DNA of 64,000 nucleotides from Craterostigma plantagineum. Taxonomy: Eukaryota > Streptophyta > Magnoliopsida > Lamiales > Linderniaceae. Under the pieces are notes generated by a model. That model saw only the letters and a list, made by a program, of their open reading frames with translations, did not search any database and had not been told where the DNA came from. Of the stretch, positions 1 to 11,528 are shown in pieces (position 1 is the stretch's first letter; every line of letters starts with the position of its first letter). Location: the NCBI GenBank assembly GCA_027422505.1, contig JAPQWV010000050.1, forward strand, positions 5,022,001-5,086,000. The letters run 5' to 3'. A program made the translations under genes and the position numbers.

Positions 1-1
1 T

Positions 2-490
2 CATCAACACCACAACTCTGAAGCAGCCACCTCGAACTACTTCCTCCCATATCTGAGACGAAACTACGAAAGGAGGCCTATCAAAGTGCTCCCAAACGAG
101 CTTGTTATCGATTTTGACCTAAGGTTCGACGAATGTGCAAAGTTGAAACTGAACGAACGCATTCGTTCTGACACGTTCGACTTCAACGGGGATGGATTTT
201 ATTTGTACGTAGGATGCTCGGCTGACCCTTGGGGGAATATGATGTTTTGCGTTGGTTTTGCGAAAGAGAAAGAAGGTTGTGTTCCGTTTGGGATTCGCAT
301 CGAGTTTTCTTCAAGGTTGAGAGGCTCCAATGCGTACCTTCAGATAACCTCTGGCTCTAAAAGTCGGTGCTTTGGGAATAAGTATGATCTAACGTTGTAT
401 GAGATGCCATGGCTTAGTTTTATGGATGGACGACTTCTTCATTTTATAGATGGTTATCTATTCCTTAAGGTTAAGCTTAGAATGCAGTGA
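2..490 (+). CDS. BTB-BACK protein, 3' end (POB1/LRB-like)
   Basis: This is the last-exon end of a gene that starts before the window. The reading frame is open from base 2 to a TGA at 488-490. The start of the frame encodes the His-rich linker and an Arg-Arg-Asn-Tyr stretch, as in the intact copies downstream. The C-terminal domain follows, with the shared pattern LP..ELVIDFDLRFDECA, then LYEMPW and DGYLFLKVKL. In POB1/LRB proteins this C-terminal part follows the BTB and BACK domains. It diverges from the other six copies more than they do from each other. The upstream exons are outside the window, so whether the gene is intact cannot be judged. Confidence 0.8.
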   Translation, partial: HQHHNSEAATSNYFLPYLRRNYERRPIKVLPNELVIDFDLRFDECAKLKLNERIRSDTFDFNGDGFYLYVGCSADPWGNMMFCVGFAKEKEGCVPFGIRIEFSSRLRGSNAYLQITSGSKSRCFGNKYDLTLYEMPWLSFMDGRLLHFIDGYLFLKVKLRMQ

Positions 491-1358
491 GGCTTGGTTT
501 TGTTTTTCCTCCAACTGCTTTTATGTATTTATTTTTCTTTTCCGTTTCCCTGACGTGTTTTTTTTTTCAATTAGAATGAAGGATGTTTCAATTTGGTGGG
601 TTATTATTCCTTACGTTACGTCTTCCGTTCATGTGCGTGCAGTAAATAAAATTTATTTTTGAGGTCGTAACATAAATCTTGATAGCTTGCGAAGTATAAA
701 ACACGATGATTTATTTATTTTTATTTAACCTGTGAATGCTCAAACCATTGTCATATTGATTGATGTCGTAGGCTGTTTAATATTTTGATTTAGGTAAATG
801 TTAGTTTTCAAAATTCTTATGTTCAATTAAAAAGAAAATGAAGTTGGTTGCATGGCGTTATGATCGCATATCATTCGTAATATAACACGTTTAAATGCGC
901 AAAACCAAATCAAACTTTAGAATAGAACTGAATCCTCGGACAAATTCTTCAAATAGGCTACGCAAATTTTGGAAAATATTTTCAAGTTTAAATGACATAT
1001 TAAGAGAGACAGTTTAGAGCAAATGCTCTCGAATTGATTTGGTATATCAATTTCTACATTTAAAAATGTTAATTAAAACTAAACATTGGATCACGCTCTC
1101 TTAGCCTAATGAATGTAACTGTCTTTCCTTTTTAGTATACTGCCTAGTTTTGTTATAAAATATTAAACCTAAAATTACAACAAAACCACCCACTATGTTT
1201 TATTTCATGCACACACGTAGGGTGTGCCAAATAAAATAGTAAATATTAATACTCCCCTCCCCTGTTCAAGTTAAATCGCATTTGATATTAGGGTTTCTCT
1301 CTATCTTAGAATTTTCAGAGCAAATATTGGCTGTTCTTCAAAGTTTTCTTTCATAACC
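491..1358. other. Intergenic, 3' flank and decayed promoter
   Basis: AT-rich DNA with no credible coding region. The last ~110 bases before 1359 resemble the 5' UTR of the intact BTB genes: 'attagggtttctctc' followed by 'ttcaaagttttctttcataac'. This is therefore the promoter end of a decayed BTB copy. Confidence 0.6.
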
Positions 1359-1499
1359 ATGATTACGATGATGCTTCAGTTCAAGACTTTATGTTTGGTT
1401 TCAATGACAGTACATTTTCCGACCGTGAGCTGATCATTGGAATTCTCCGAGAGAACGCGACCCGAACCGAATCCGGCTACCTTCATCCCCTGGAGAATG
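1359..1499 (+). pseudogene. BTB gene exon 1 remnant
   Basis: Homologous to exon 1 of the intact array genes. It has the FGFNDSTFSDRELI stretch and ends at a conserved donor (AATG/GTAAGC). It is 141 bp instead of 139 because 2 bp are added just after the ATG, so the ATG is out of frame with the conserved peptide. About 45 bp into the intron the sequence switches abruptly to the antisense kinase-like block, and exons 2-4 are absent. Confidence 0.75.
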
Positions 1500-1544
1500 G
1501 TAAGCATTGCCTTCGTTTAATGCATATGAATTATCCGTGAATTT

Positions 1545-2454
1545 AGAACTCAGTAGCTCATCAGGCCTGTCATTAGCGTCCCTCTCCAAACAGTTAATCA
1601 CCATTTCCTCAAAATTCTTCCATCTCTTCTTCTCTCTCTTGTAAGCTTCTGCCGATTTGTTCATGGAAGATGGCATATACTGCTCAATGAACTGCTTCTT
1701 CTTCGTCTTTTCCTTCGAATCTTTCTTATAGGGCTTGAAAGAAAATTTCTTTTTCGCATGACTCTCATCTATAACCCTATCAAGCTGTCGTCTGTGATTT
1801 GCTTTGGACCCACCTTCCCAATCTAACTCCATAGCTGCTAATCCAACCAGCCACACATCAGATTTCCTCTCATAATACTCTCCCCGCGATTTGAATACTT
1901 CAGGCGCTGAACCCCATTGGAATATTCTCGCTAATGGATGTGTCGAAAACAATGAAGATGAAGACGATCCTATTTCTGGCATACCACGGTCGTCTATAGT
2001 AGCAGAAAACCCTAGTTTGATTTGATTATATTCTTTCAAGAAAATCTGACCTGCAGTTATCTCTCTGTGAAACATCCCGTTCTGTGGATCTCAGACAAGC
2101 CATTCAACGCCTCCCTCAGCAAACTGCGACGTGAACCCAGGGCATTCCCTTGTCGCGAAATTGTCCTCCCAAGACTCCTCTAAGCGATTTCATATGGTGG
2201 CCATCGCAGTTGTTTTTGAAATAGACATAGAAGCTTGTTCCTCTAATACCATGACGGAAGGTGAAAGATGACTTCACTCCGACTATATATGTTGGGATGA
2301 TCCCTGACTCGCCTGCTAACTTCGACGCGTCTCTGAAGGTCTTCCATGGAGGCTTGAGATGATGGATCATGACTTCCTTGGCTACGATGGTCGACGACCT
2401 TGAAGGATCATTTACTTCTTCGTGTTCGTTCTCGAGTGAGACCATGGATGCCAT
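1545..2454 (-). pseudogene. Kinase-like pseudogene, copy A
   Basis: Minus-strand remnant related to plant STE20/germinal-centre-type Ser/Thr kinases. The frame from 2454 (MASMVSLENEHEEV) is broken before the catalytic loop and resumes in another frame with MFHREITAGQIFL. Compared with the kinase pattern HRDxKxxN, the loop reads HREITAGQ, so the catalytic Asp and the metal-binding Asn are missing. The DFG position reads GFSA. A subdomain VIII-IX-like segment (SAPEVF, KSDVWLVGLAAMEL) and a C-lobe end (FEEMVINCLERDA) follow. It is the most rearranged of the three copies; its 3' end (1545) is fused to a BTB intron. Probably non-functional. Confidence 0.6.
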
Positions 2455-3234
2455 GCATTATCTGTCCATTGAAGGACGATCCAAGGGAGGGACGAGAAAT
2501 GTGCTTTGGGTTTGTTCGTCGTAGAAAATAAATGAGGATTCGACTTTCGTATTCGCCGGAGGGTTATAATTCGCTCTGCGTTCATGATTTGATGATGATG
2601 AACTGTCAAACAACATCGTTTCAGAAGAAGAAATGGTGTTGTTTTGCAGCAGATACTAAGAGAGGGAAAACAAAAAGGAAAAGAGAAAGAGGAAAAAAAT
2701 GAAAGGTGTTCGTTTGAGTTTGAGCCTATGGAAGGATGATGATCAATGGAGGGTTGAATCTATATCAGTAAATAGTGGCGATGATGAGTGTTATGAATTT
2801 AAATATCTGTGATTTGATGGTTAATGAAGTGAAGTTGGTTTAAAACATCTTGTAGATAACCATTCTTGATCTTAATTATAGAAGTCGTTTTTTTCTGGAA
2901 AAAAAAAAGATAAACCATTCTTGATTTAAAACAATTTGGACCTAGGCCCAATTAGAAGTAACTACGAAATTTATTGAGTTTGTAGCCCATTTATTGTTGC
3001 TGCGAGTGCGATCACAACTTTTTTAAGCCCATTACGTTTAGTTTTCGTCACGGCAGTTTTGACCATTAAATTTTAAGAAAATTCCAGTTGTGCTCCTTGT
3101 ATTTTTTAGTTGGTGTCCTTTTTAATTCGTAGGTACTCCTGTGTTTAAGATTTTCTAACTGGTAACTAAAGTATTTTTCAATTCCAGTTGGTAAGCCTAT
3201 GTTTAATGTTCAAAGTGTTTTTAAGGTTGATACT
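2455..3234. other. Flank of kinase-like block, copy A
   Basis: Near-identical to 9484-10270 and closely similar to 17405-18210, the flanks of the other two kinase-like copies. No coding region is recognised. The far end contains the start of an inverted-repeat sequence (gcagttttgaccatt). Confidence 0.7.
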
Positions 3235-3345
3235 TTTAATGTCTATCCATTTTGACTTCAAGAACTTGTTATACTTTTAATGTCTATCCATTTTGACTTC
3301 AAGAACTTTTAATTCGTAGGTGCTCCCTTGCCAAGAACTTGTTAT
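3235..3345 (+). repeat. Microhomology-rich junction
   Basis: A ~37-bp unit beginning 'acttttaatgtctatcc' and containing 'attttgacttcaag' is present twice in tandem. A third 'ttatccattttgacttcaag' then occurs in the adjoining BTB fragment. The left parent is the kinase-block flank (compare 10260-10282) and the right parent is BTB exon 5. This looks like a template-switch repair junction. Confidence 0.7.
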
Positions 3346-4039
3346 CCATTTTGACTTCAAGTTCAACGACTGTGCTAACCTCGAATGGGAGGAATTAATT
3401 TATACTGACCCATTCGACTTTGGTGGGATTGAATTCAATCTGTATGCAGAACGCGCACTTAAGAAGTCGGGGAATATGAAGTTCTTTGTCGGTTTGGCAA
3501 CGGAGGAAACCTTTTCATTCAGTCTTCACTTCGAGTTTGCAGCCAAGTCAAAAAGCTCGAATACCTTCGTGCAGAAGAACAACTCGGGCAATGAAAGTTA
3601 TAAGAATGTCGACGATATAAGACTGTATGAGACACCATGGACTACTTTTGTGGCTGGAAAGAGTCTCGATTCTATAGATGGTTATCTATACCTTGAGGTC
3701 AAGCTTAGAATGCAATGAAAATGAAGGCTTTGTTATATCGAATCAATCGTTTCTTGTTTGCCTGAATGAACTTGATGTCTTTACTTTGCCTACTGATCTT
3801 GGAGGTGGTTCCCATTTTGCTGCTTAGTCTCTTGCCGTTGGAATCATGGGCCTATTGGGATCGTTGTCCTCCGTTTTCCCTAACGTTGGAATGTTTTTTA
3901 ATGATTTTATTATCAATCTTATGTATTTAAATAGTTTCATTCAATTACGATACTGATGGTACCGTTTCAAGATTACAGCTACTTGCATTTACAGTTACAC
4001 CTTATCTAGGAGATTGTACGAGAGTAAGTTAAAAAACTG
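3321..4039 (+). pseudogene. BTB exon 5 C-terminal fragment, duplicated
   Basis: The C-terminal domain (LPCQELVIHFDFKFNDCA through LYETPW to the TGA at 3716-3718) plus ~320 bp of 3' flank. It matches 38162-38880 over 719 bp with two differences seen by eye (near 3832 and in 'agagtaag'). BTB, BACK and exons 1-4 are absent, and no start codon or promoter belongs to it. It is a recent copy of the end of the sixth array gene, pasted ~35 kb away. Confidence 0.85.
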
Positions 4040-5769
4040 TATTTCATTAAATAGTGTCCTGTATTTCACTTTGCAAGAACTTCATTATTGGTAATGCCCT
4101 CTCATATTGTATCAGGAAAAGGTTGTTTTTATCGATTGACCAGTAATGAATAGTTCAATTAGATGTATATCGTAACATTTTTCTTTCAATGAGCAGGGGA
4201 AACAGTTGACGATGAACATATTCTCATTCTCATTCTCATGCAACAGTTGACGATGAACAAACACATGAAATATCTCAAATCTCAGCATTTCATAGAAGAT
4301 ATTTCACAAACTGAGAAACAAATCAATCGTCACAAACCAAGAACATAGAAACCCATCCAATTATTATTCACTGTAAAAAACCCAAACAACCAAGAAAAAC
4401 TAATATTCAGAAAACCTAGCTCTCCTTCTGTAGCGCCCCGTTTCCTTTTCCATATTGCGCACCAATTACATTTTTCCCATAAATTTTTTTTGCTTTTCTT
4501 TTCCTTTCATAACTATTCCTTTTGAACATAAATGGGGGCGTCCATCTGTCTATTCACTTTCAAACATAATGTACATATATGTACGCAACATAATCATTTT
4601 AGTATCATACCGAAGTTGCTAGCGTTCCTTAAACTATATACAACTACAAATTATGGGGAGTAGGATGAGAGTGTAGCCGACCAACCTTGAATTCATGCTT
4701 TCGTATCGTGGATGCATTCTAAGTAGCCTGTTAGATATCTACAACATTGTAAAACAATTATTCAGAGTATGATCGCAACATGTTATTTCGTAGACATATA
4801 GTAAATAAAACTGTAATAAGAAATAAAGTCGTTTCTCATAAGTATCATAACATTTCTTTTATATACCCATTTCGTAATATAAAACCATCGTTCATAAGAT
4901 TCGTAGATCAAATGACATTCAATATTTCCATTATATACCATTGATCATATAAGTTCCATAGATCAAAAGCAATTTGTACTATGATACTTTTAATCATATA
5001 ATCATCATTCAAATGATCCTTAAATCGATGCATTTCTATATGCCATTTATTTTGATTCTCCCGTTATAGACTAGTTAGAATGTACTGTACGCCCAGTCGG
5101 CGCCCATGCATGGGACTCTGTAACCATTCCGTAATCCCCCAATTTGTAGGTATTGCCTGTACAGGACTTTGTAAAATCCCCCGATTTGTAGGGATATATG
5201 CCGTAGCATCCGTATCATACCGTCGATAGTCGTAGCAGTCATAACAGTTTCTCCTTTCATTTATTACTTGTATGCAATGCCGTGCATCTATCCTTATATG
5301 ATACATATTTCATATGAGAGCATGTTACGGGCGCACAATTCACGTCAATTTACAGTTAACACGTATATTATAAAGTCATCAATCAGTTAATCCATATAGG
5401 GCATGTAGGCACAAAAGACACATTAGTTATCAATCAGTACTTACAGCCATAGAATTTCAAATCAATCAATAAAATTCGTATAAAACATATAAGCATATAT
5501 AGGCATATGAATGACATAGAAACGGACCACATGTTGCATATCATACTCACTGGTTTCATTTATTCTCCCATCTGATCAACCATATCCTTGCCTTTATTGA
5601 GATCCTGACCTATAGAGATATTATTTTGGTAAATATGAGATCCCTAATATGGTGCATATGCCGTGATATGCATGCCATATTATGCATGTTCGTTCCTATC
5701 CGTAGCCTTTACATTTCTGTTTGTTATAAACTCTCAGCTTAAGATGATACATTTAAGTCGATGTCGAAA

Positions 5770-6350
5770 TCCGTACTGAAATCTGGTAACTAACTGTATT
5801 GAAACTATTACTGAAAACCTTAACTTATATCGTACCAGAAAACCTAGAATACCGAGAATTTAGGGCACCTAAGTCACGCCGAAATCCTTTAGTTAGTATA
5901 AGTGAATACCAAAAAGTTTTCCAAGTTTGAGCTTGCCGAAAATTTTCTTGGCCTATATCGAAAACATTGTTGTAATTATTAAATGCCGAAAACTTGACAC
6001 CGAATAATGCTGGAAACTTTATCTGTTAAAGTAGCATGCCGAAAACTTAGGGTTAAACATTAAAATGTCGAAAATTCCATTAAGATGTCGAGAACTTCAA
6101 TTATACACCTTGCCTAAAACTTTGTAAGATACCAATCCCGAAAACTTTATGCCCATTGTCATTGCCGAGAAGTTTCAAAATCATTTATATTTGTACCGAA
6201 AACATTATATATCAAAGTAAATGCCGAAAGCCTTTCCAATAAAATAAAGTAAATAATATCGAAAACCTTAGCCCTCGCGAAAATCTCCATTCAGAATATC
6301 CAAAACGTTGAATATTGATCATTGAAATGCTAAAAATATTCCTACACCGA
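5770..6350. repeat. Degenerate CCGAAAACTT-rich tract
   Basis: The motif CCGAAAACTT and close variants (tgccgaaaactt, accgaaaaca, tcgaaaacctt) recur about twenty times at irregular spacing of roughly 15-50 bp. The same tract lies at 13690-14280 in copy C. No long open frame. The origin is unknown; it may be the decayed end of a retroelement. Confidence 0.55.
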
Positions 6351-6786
6351 AAATCATCTATTCAACCTTAAAATACTTAAATTGTTATATTTTATTGAAA
6401 GATTCGTACACTTAAATATTAATACGTTCCACTTCAAAAATCATCCAAATCATGTCTTTTGAAACTTTTCAAGCCTTAAAAATAACATATAATCAAAGTT
6501 ATCGAAAACTTTATATTTCAACGAAATTTCCAAATTTAAATGCCAAAAAACCCTAAAATGCTTAATCCTTAAGATGTTATCTAATCGGCTACAATACTTC
6601 AAACTGCTATAACATATTTATTTGTAAAGGATTTGCATATTCAAAGTATTAGCATGTCCTAATACCAAAATATCCCAATATGTAAATATGCAAATCTCTT
6701 CAAAAACCTGAGAAAACCCTAGCGTATCCAAGTTCCAAAAAGCCTCCTGTAATTATTAATACCGAAAACTTCCTTATACTTGACAT

Positions 6787-7318
6787 TAGAGGTGTCAAAA
6801 CGGGCCGAGCCCGTCGGGTTGGGCCGCCCCGCCATAAAAATAGGTGGGTTGGGCCAACCAATTCGCGGCCCGTTTAAAGGCGGGCCGAAACGGGCCAGCC
6901 CGTTTGGGTTGCGGGTTTTGGCGGGTCGGGGCGGGCTGACCCGCCAATAATTTTTATTTTTTGTTTATTATATATATATTATAAACATTTTTAATGCTAA
7001 ATAGTAATAAATAATATTTATTAGTGATTAATTATAATTAATTTAGTTAAGAACTTAATTTATAAATGATTTATTTGTTAATTATTCCAAAAAATATTAT
7101 TAATTTAAGTATTATGTGCAAAAAAAAATACAAAAAAAATAAAAAAATTAAAAAAAATATATAGCGGGCTGGCCCGCCAACCCGCGGCGGGTCGGGGCGG
7201 GCTACTAGTTTAGTACCCGTTATGTTGGCAGGCTGGCCCGACCCGCCCCGTTTAATGACGGGTTGAGGCGGGGCGGGGCGGGGCGAGGCGGGGCGGGCCG
7301 GCCCGTTTGACAGCTCTA
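6787..7318. mobile_element. hAT-type MITE (copy B)
   Basis: The inverted ends read TAGAGgTGTCAAAaCGGGCC and its complement (GGCCCGTTTGACAGCTCTA). An 8-bp target duplication flanks it with one mismatch: CTTGACAT (6779-6786) and CTAGACAT (7319-7326). Both subterminal regions are strongly GC-rich (GGGCGGG/CCCGCC) and the core is AT-rich. There is no transposase. The 8-bp duplication and the TIR type point to the hAT superfamily. Confidence 0.8.
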
Positions 7319-7914
7319 CTAGACATCATTCGAATCCTAACAATAATATGAAACTACAATAGACCTAGAAGTGTTCAAACTCCTGTTCTAATGTCGAAGG
7401 GTTATTCCCTTAATCATCCACATGTCTAACATAATTTATTAAAAATCTATATACATATATGTAAGCTACAAAAAAAAATTGTTTAATTCATTTACCTTTG
7501 AAAGACTTGTATAGCTTAATCAGATTTATTTCTTGTTGACACTCCACCTTCGTTATACTTCCTCTCGGTTTTTCCTTTTGAAGATAAAAATGAAAGGTCA
7601 ACACCTTTCTACAAGTATTTCTCCTTTGTTCACTTTATGAGGGTTTTATTAGTCAAAGTATATTAAAGTGTCGAAATTTGTGTTTGATATGATAAGAAGG
7701 TGACGTGTCTTTCCTATGTATTAAGTAAGATGTTTCTTTAATAAGCTTAAGTTATTCATGCCAAAAACTTTGAACTTAAGAAAACTTTTTCATTAGTTAT
7801 ACTTACCAAATGACATCTATGGGTAATGGCCCTCCCCACATGTTCGTTAACTCTCTAATTGGATTAATATCAACATATATATGTATATGTACATGTAGAC
7901 CTATTTATTTGTCG

Positions 7915-8195
7915 TGTTGACGTGGCACAAAAAAATGCCACACAACAGGTGCCCACGAATGGTGCTCACGCAAGGTGAGCACCATAACATTTCTGTATAT
8001 ATAGATCAATATGTGGCATTTTTTTGTGCCACGTCAACATGTCAAATCAACCCCCGACGGGTTCACTAATCCCATGTGTAGGTTATAGATCAATAAAAAA
8101 TTCCATTGTATGCTGATTTGACGCGTTGATGTGGTTGGTGCTCACGAATGTGCTCATGCAAGGTGAGCACCATAACATTACTCACATACATACAC
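7915..8195. repeat. Hairpin repeat with GTGCTCAC motifs
   Basis: A perfect ~25-28-bp inverted repeat (arms at 7915-7942 and 8012-8039; core TGTTGACGTGGCAC) encloses a ~70-bp loop that carries its own GGTGCTCACgcaagGTGAGCACC palindrome. A second GTGCTCA...GTGAGCACC pair follows at 8138-8170. Copies occur at 15846-16110 and, inverted, at 27797-28010. This is probably a dispersed MITE-like family. Confidence 0.65.
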
Positions 8196-8219
8196 ACACA
8201 CACACACATATATATATAT
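8181..8219. repeat. AC/TA microsatellite
   Basis: A short (AC)n run followed by (TA)n. In copy C the corresponding site (16114-16154) is (TA)n followed by (GT)n, so it has rearranged since the duplication. Confidence 0.8.
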
Positions 8220-8524
8220 GCGAAAACTTTGATGTAGACCTCGAACTTACTATGAAAACTTTGCCTCTTCATGCCAAATTAATTCTCGAAAAAGTACTTC
8301 GAAAACTTTATAGATGTCTATTGTATATGAATGCTCACGAAAACTCCTCTACCTTAAGCACTTATATTCACTTAATTCAACTATTTATTTTCTTACTAAG
8401 GTTCATAATACCCTTACTATTTATTATCATCTATATCATAACATTAATTTTGTAAATACATAAATTCATGTAATGTATGAAATGATAAAGGTTTTGGTTT
8501 CGATTCCTAACACCTTCTCGGCCT

Positions 8525-9483
8525 TCAGAGAATCAAAAAAGAAACATCATTCAGCTCATCATCAACAAAGACTTTAGAACTCAGTAGCTCATCAACAGTT
8601 GGCCCGTTATTAGCGTCCCTCTCCAAACATTTAATCACCATTTCCTCAATATTCTTCCATCTCTTCTTCTCTCTCTTGTAAGCTTCTGCCGATTTGTTCA
8701 TGGAAGATGGCATATACTGCTCAATGAACTGCTTCTTCTTCGTCTTTTCCTTCGAATCTTTCTTATAGGGCTTGAAAGAAAATTTCTTTTTCGCATGACT
8801 CTCATCTATAACCCTATCAAGCTGTCGTCTGTGATTTGCTTTGAACCCACCTTCCCAACTCCATAGCTGCTAATCCAACCAGCCATACATCAGATTTCCT
8901 CTCATAATACTCTCCCTGCGATTCGAATACTTCAGGCGCTGAACCCCATTGGAATATTCTCGCTAATGGATGTGTCGAAAACAATGAAGATGAAGACGAT
9001 CCTATTTCTGGCATACCACGGTCGTCTATAGTAGCAGAAAACCCTAGTTTGATTTGATTATATTCTTCCAAGAAAATCTGACCTGCAGTTATCTCTCTGT
9101 GAAACATCCCGTTCTGTGGATCTCAGACAAGCCATTCAACGCCTCCCTCAGACAAACTACGACGTGAACCCAGGGCATTCCCTTGTCGCGAAATTGTCCT
9201 CCCAAGACTCCTCTAAGCGATTTCATAATGTGGCCATCGCAGTTGTTTTTGAAGCAGACGTAGAAGCTTGTTCCTCTAATACCATGACGGGAGGTGAAAG
9301 ATGACTTCACTCCGACTATGTTGGGATGATCCCTGACTCGCCTGCTAACTTCGACGCGTCTCTGAAGGTCTTCCATGAAGGCTTGAGATGATGGATCATG
9401 ACTTCCTTGGCTACGATGGTCGACGACCTTGAAGGATCATTTACTTCTTTGTGTTCGTTCTCGAGTGAGACCATGGATGCCAT
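8525..9483 (-). pseudogene. Kinase-like pseudogene, copy B
   Basis: Same family as copies A and C, minus strand. It starts at MASMVSLENEHKEV (9483), changes frame near 9376, and runs through RRVEVSRRVRDHPNIVGV and LREALNGLSEIHR. It changes frame again near 9100 at MFHREITAGQIFLEE, and a third break lies near 8830 before the C-lobe. The catalytic loop has HREITAGQ instead of HRD..N and the DFG position is GFSA. The C-terminal part (FEEMV-like IEEMVIKCLERDANNGPTVDELLSS) matches the end of a kinase C-lobe. Several frameshifts make a functional product unlikely. Confidence 0.6.
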
Positions 9484-10069
9484 GCATTATCTGTCCATTG
9501 AAGGACGATCCAAGGGAGGGACGAGAAATGTGCTTTGGGTTTGTTCGTCGTAGAAAATAAATGAGGATTCGACTTTCGTATTCGCCGGAGGGTTATAATT
9601 CGCTCTGCGTTCATGATTTGATGATGATGAACTGTCAAACAACATCGTTTCAGAAGAAGAAATGGTGTTGTTTTGCAGCAGATACTAAGAGAGGGAAAAA
9701 ACAAAAAGGAAAAGAGAAAGAGGAAAAAAATGAAAGGTGTTCGTTTGAGTTTGAGCCTATGGAAGGATGATGATCAATGGAGGGTTGAATCTATATGAGT
9801 AAATAGTGGCGATGATGAGTGTTATGAATTTAAATATCTGTGATTTGATGGTTAATGAAGTGAAGTTGGTTTAAAACGTCTTGTAGATAACCATTCTTGA
9901 TCTTAATTATAGAAGTCGTTTTTTTTCTGGAAAAAAAAAAGATAAACCATTCTTGATTTAAAACAATTTGGACCTAGGCCCAATTAGAAGTAACTACGAA
10001 ATTTATTGAGTTTGTAGCCCATTTATTGTTGCTGCGAGTGCGATCACAACTTTTTTAAGCCCATTACGT

Positions 10070-10640
10070 TTAGTTTTCGTCACGGCAGTTTTGACCATTA
10101 AATTTTAAGAAAATTCCAGTTGTGCTCCTTGTATTTTTTAGTTGGTGTCCTTTTTAATTCGTAGGTACTCCTGTGTTTAAAATTTTCTAACTGGTAGCTA
10201 AAGTATTTTTCAATTCCAGTTGGTAAGCCTATGTTTAATGTTCAAAGTGTTTTTAAGGTTGATACTTTTAATGTCTATCGTCGTTATTTTAGAAAGCTAC
10301 AAATGTTATGTTTAGGCGTAGGAATTGTTTTTACCATTCTAGAATTTCAATAACAATTAACGATGTTTATACTTTGAAAACTCCTTTTTGGTAATTCAAA
10401 ACCACGGCGAAATACATTAGGAGTACCTACCTTGAAAATACATCGGATACCAATTGGAAAAGACTTTAATACAGAGCTACCAAATAGAATTGAAAAATAC
10501 TTTGGGTAGCAGTTGGAAAATTCTTAAACACATGGGTAACTACCGAAAATGAAAATAACTCTGACACCAACAGAAAAAAAATATTATACCAAGTGGAATT
10601 ACACCCTATTTTAAAACCATAACGGCTAATTTTGAACTGT
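10070..10640. repeat. Imperfect long inverted repeat
   Basis: The left part (10085-10260, 'aattccagttg...ggtactcctg...aaagtatttttcaattccagttgg') is repeated in inverted and degenerate form at about 10400-10620. The left arm alone is present in copies A and C. This suggests a MITE-like element of about 550 bp that is complete only here. Confidence 0.45.
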
Positions 10641-11528
10641 GAAACTTATGATCACATATTAAACACAGGCCACACTCGAGTACCTATTGACTGTCGTAAT
10701 CTATTTGGACTTGAGATGATAAACACATATCGAGAAATTAATCCTAAAGAAAATAAAAGGCAATCTCGTAGCACAGTCGATGGTGAGGTAAGGACTGGAA
10801 TTAGTCGAAGTTGGAAGCAATTAGAATCAATATACGCAGTATATGTAACAATGAATAACAAGTTTAAACACACATTTATATTCGAGGTTTGTGTTACAAA
10901 TATATGGAATGTAATTGTAAATTGTAATAATAATGGATCTCATTTGACTCTACATTTTGCATGAACTTAATGTTGGTTGGTCGTATATGATTAAAAATTG
11001 TGTGATTAATAGATATAATACGCAGGAATATATTTCGTCAATTATTTGGTGAATCGGATGTCGACACGTGTCAACTTCTATTCAAATTAACGACTATTTA
11101 GCGACGGGATCAATTTGGTTCAAATTTGATAACATCGGGGACTAAATAGGTACTCGCGAAACATCGGAGACTAAATTGATCTAGAGAGTAAACATTGGGG
11201 AGCAAGGTTTTTGCCCTACTGTTTGCTCTGACATGTATGTACTTGTTTATTTATTGTTAGCGATTACAATTATGGAAGTTCCCATTTGCCGTCTAGGATA
11301 TTGCAATTTAACTTCATTTTTTTGGGTATTTTACATAATTAGCAAATCAGTACCCTCTTAGTATTTTTTATATGTAGGTACCTGTCAGAATAAATTTTTT
11401 ACACATTGGTACCTGCCCGCCGCGAGGTACATCATATCACACATTTAGATACCATAGAGAAACGTATTGTGGTACGTAATACAGTTAAAAATGGTAACAC
11501 CATATAACTTGCCACAAAGTACCGTATA
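10641..11528. other. Copy-B-specific and shared non-coding DNA
   Basis: 10641-11056 is absent from copy C; it contains a 110-codon open frame with no recognisable motif. 11057-11320 matches 18301-18570. 11321-11528 is AT-rich with several 'gtacc' motifs and no gene. Confidence 0.5.

Larger units (their letters stand above)
4061..11320 (+). repeat. Large segmental duplication, copy B
   Basis: Aligns with 11990-18570 at an offset of about 7.93 kb with only small indels. The block begins inside BTB intron 3 ('gtatttcactttgcaagaac'). It then contains a long non-coding stretch, a hAT MITE, a hairpin repeat, the kinase-like pseudogene and its flank. Copy B has ~690 bp (about 10366-11056) that copy C lacks. 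The MITE occurs in both copies at the same place, so it was inserted before the duplication. Confidence 0.85.

Noticed and set aside
5064..5306. 80-codon minus-strand frame, repeated at 12986-13228
   Set aside because: Preserved because the block is duplicated; codon texture is not coding and overlapping frames are equally open.
10632..10964. 110-codon open frame
   Set aside because: Present only in duplication copy B, starts within an inverted repeat, no recognisable domain or splice context.
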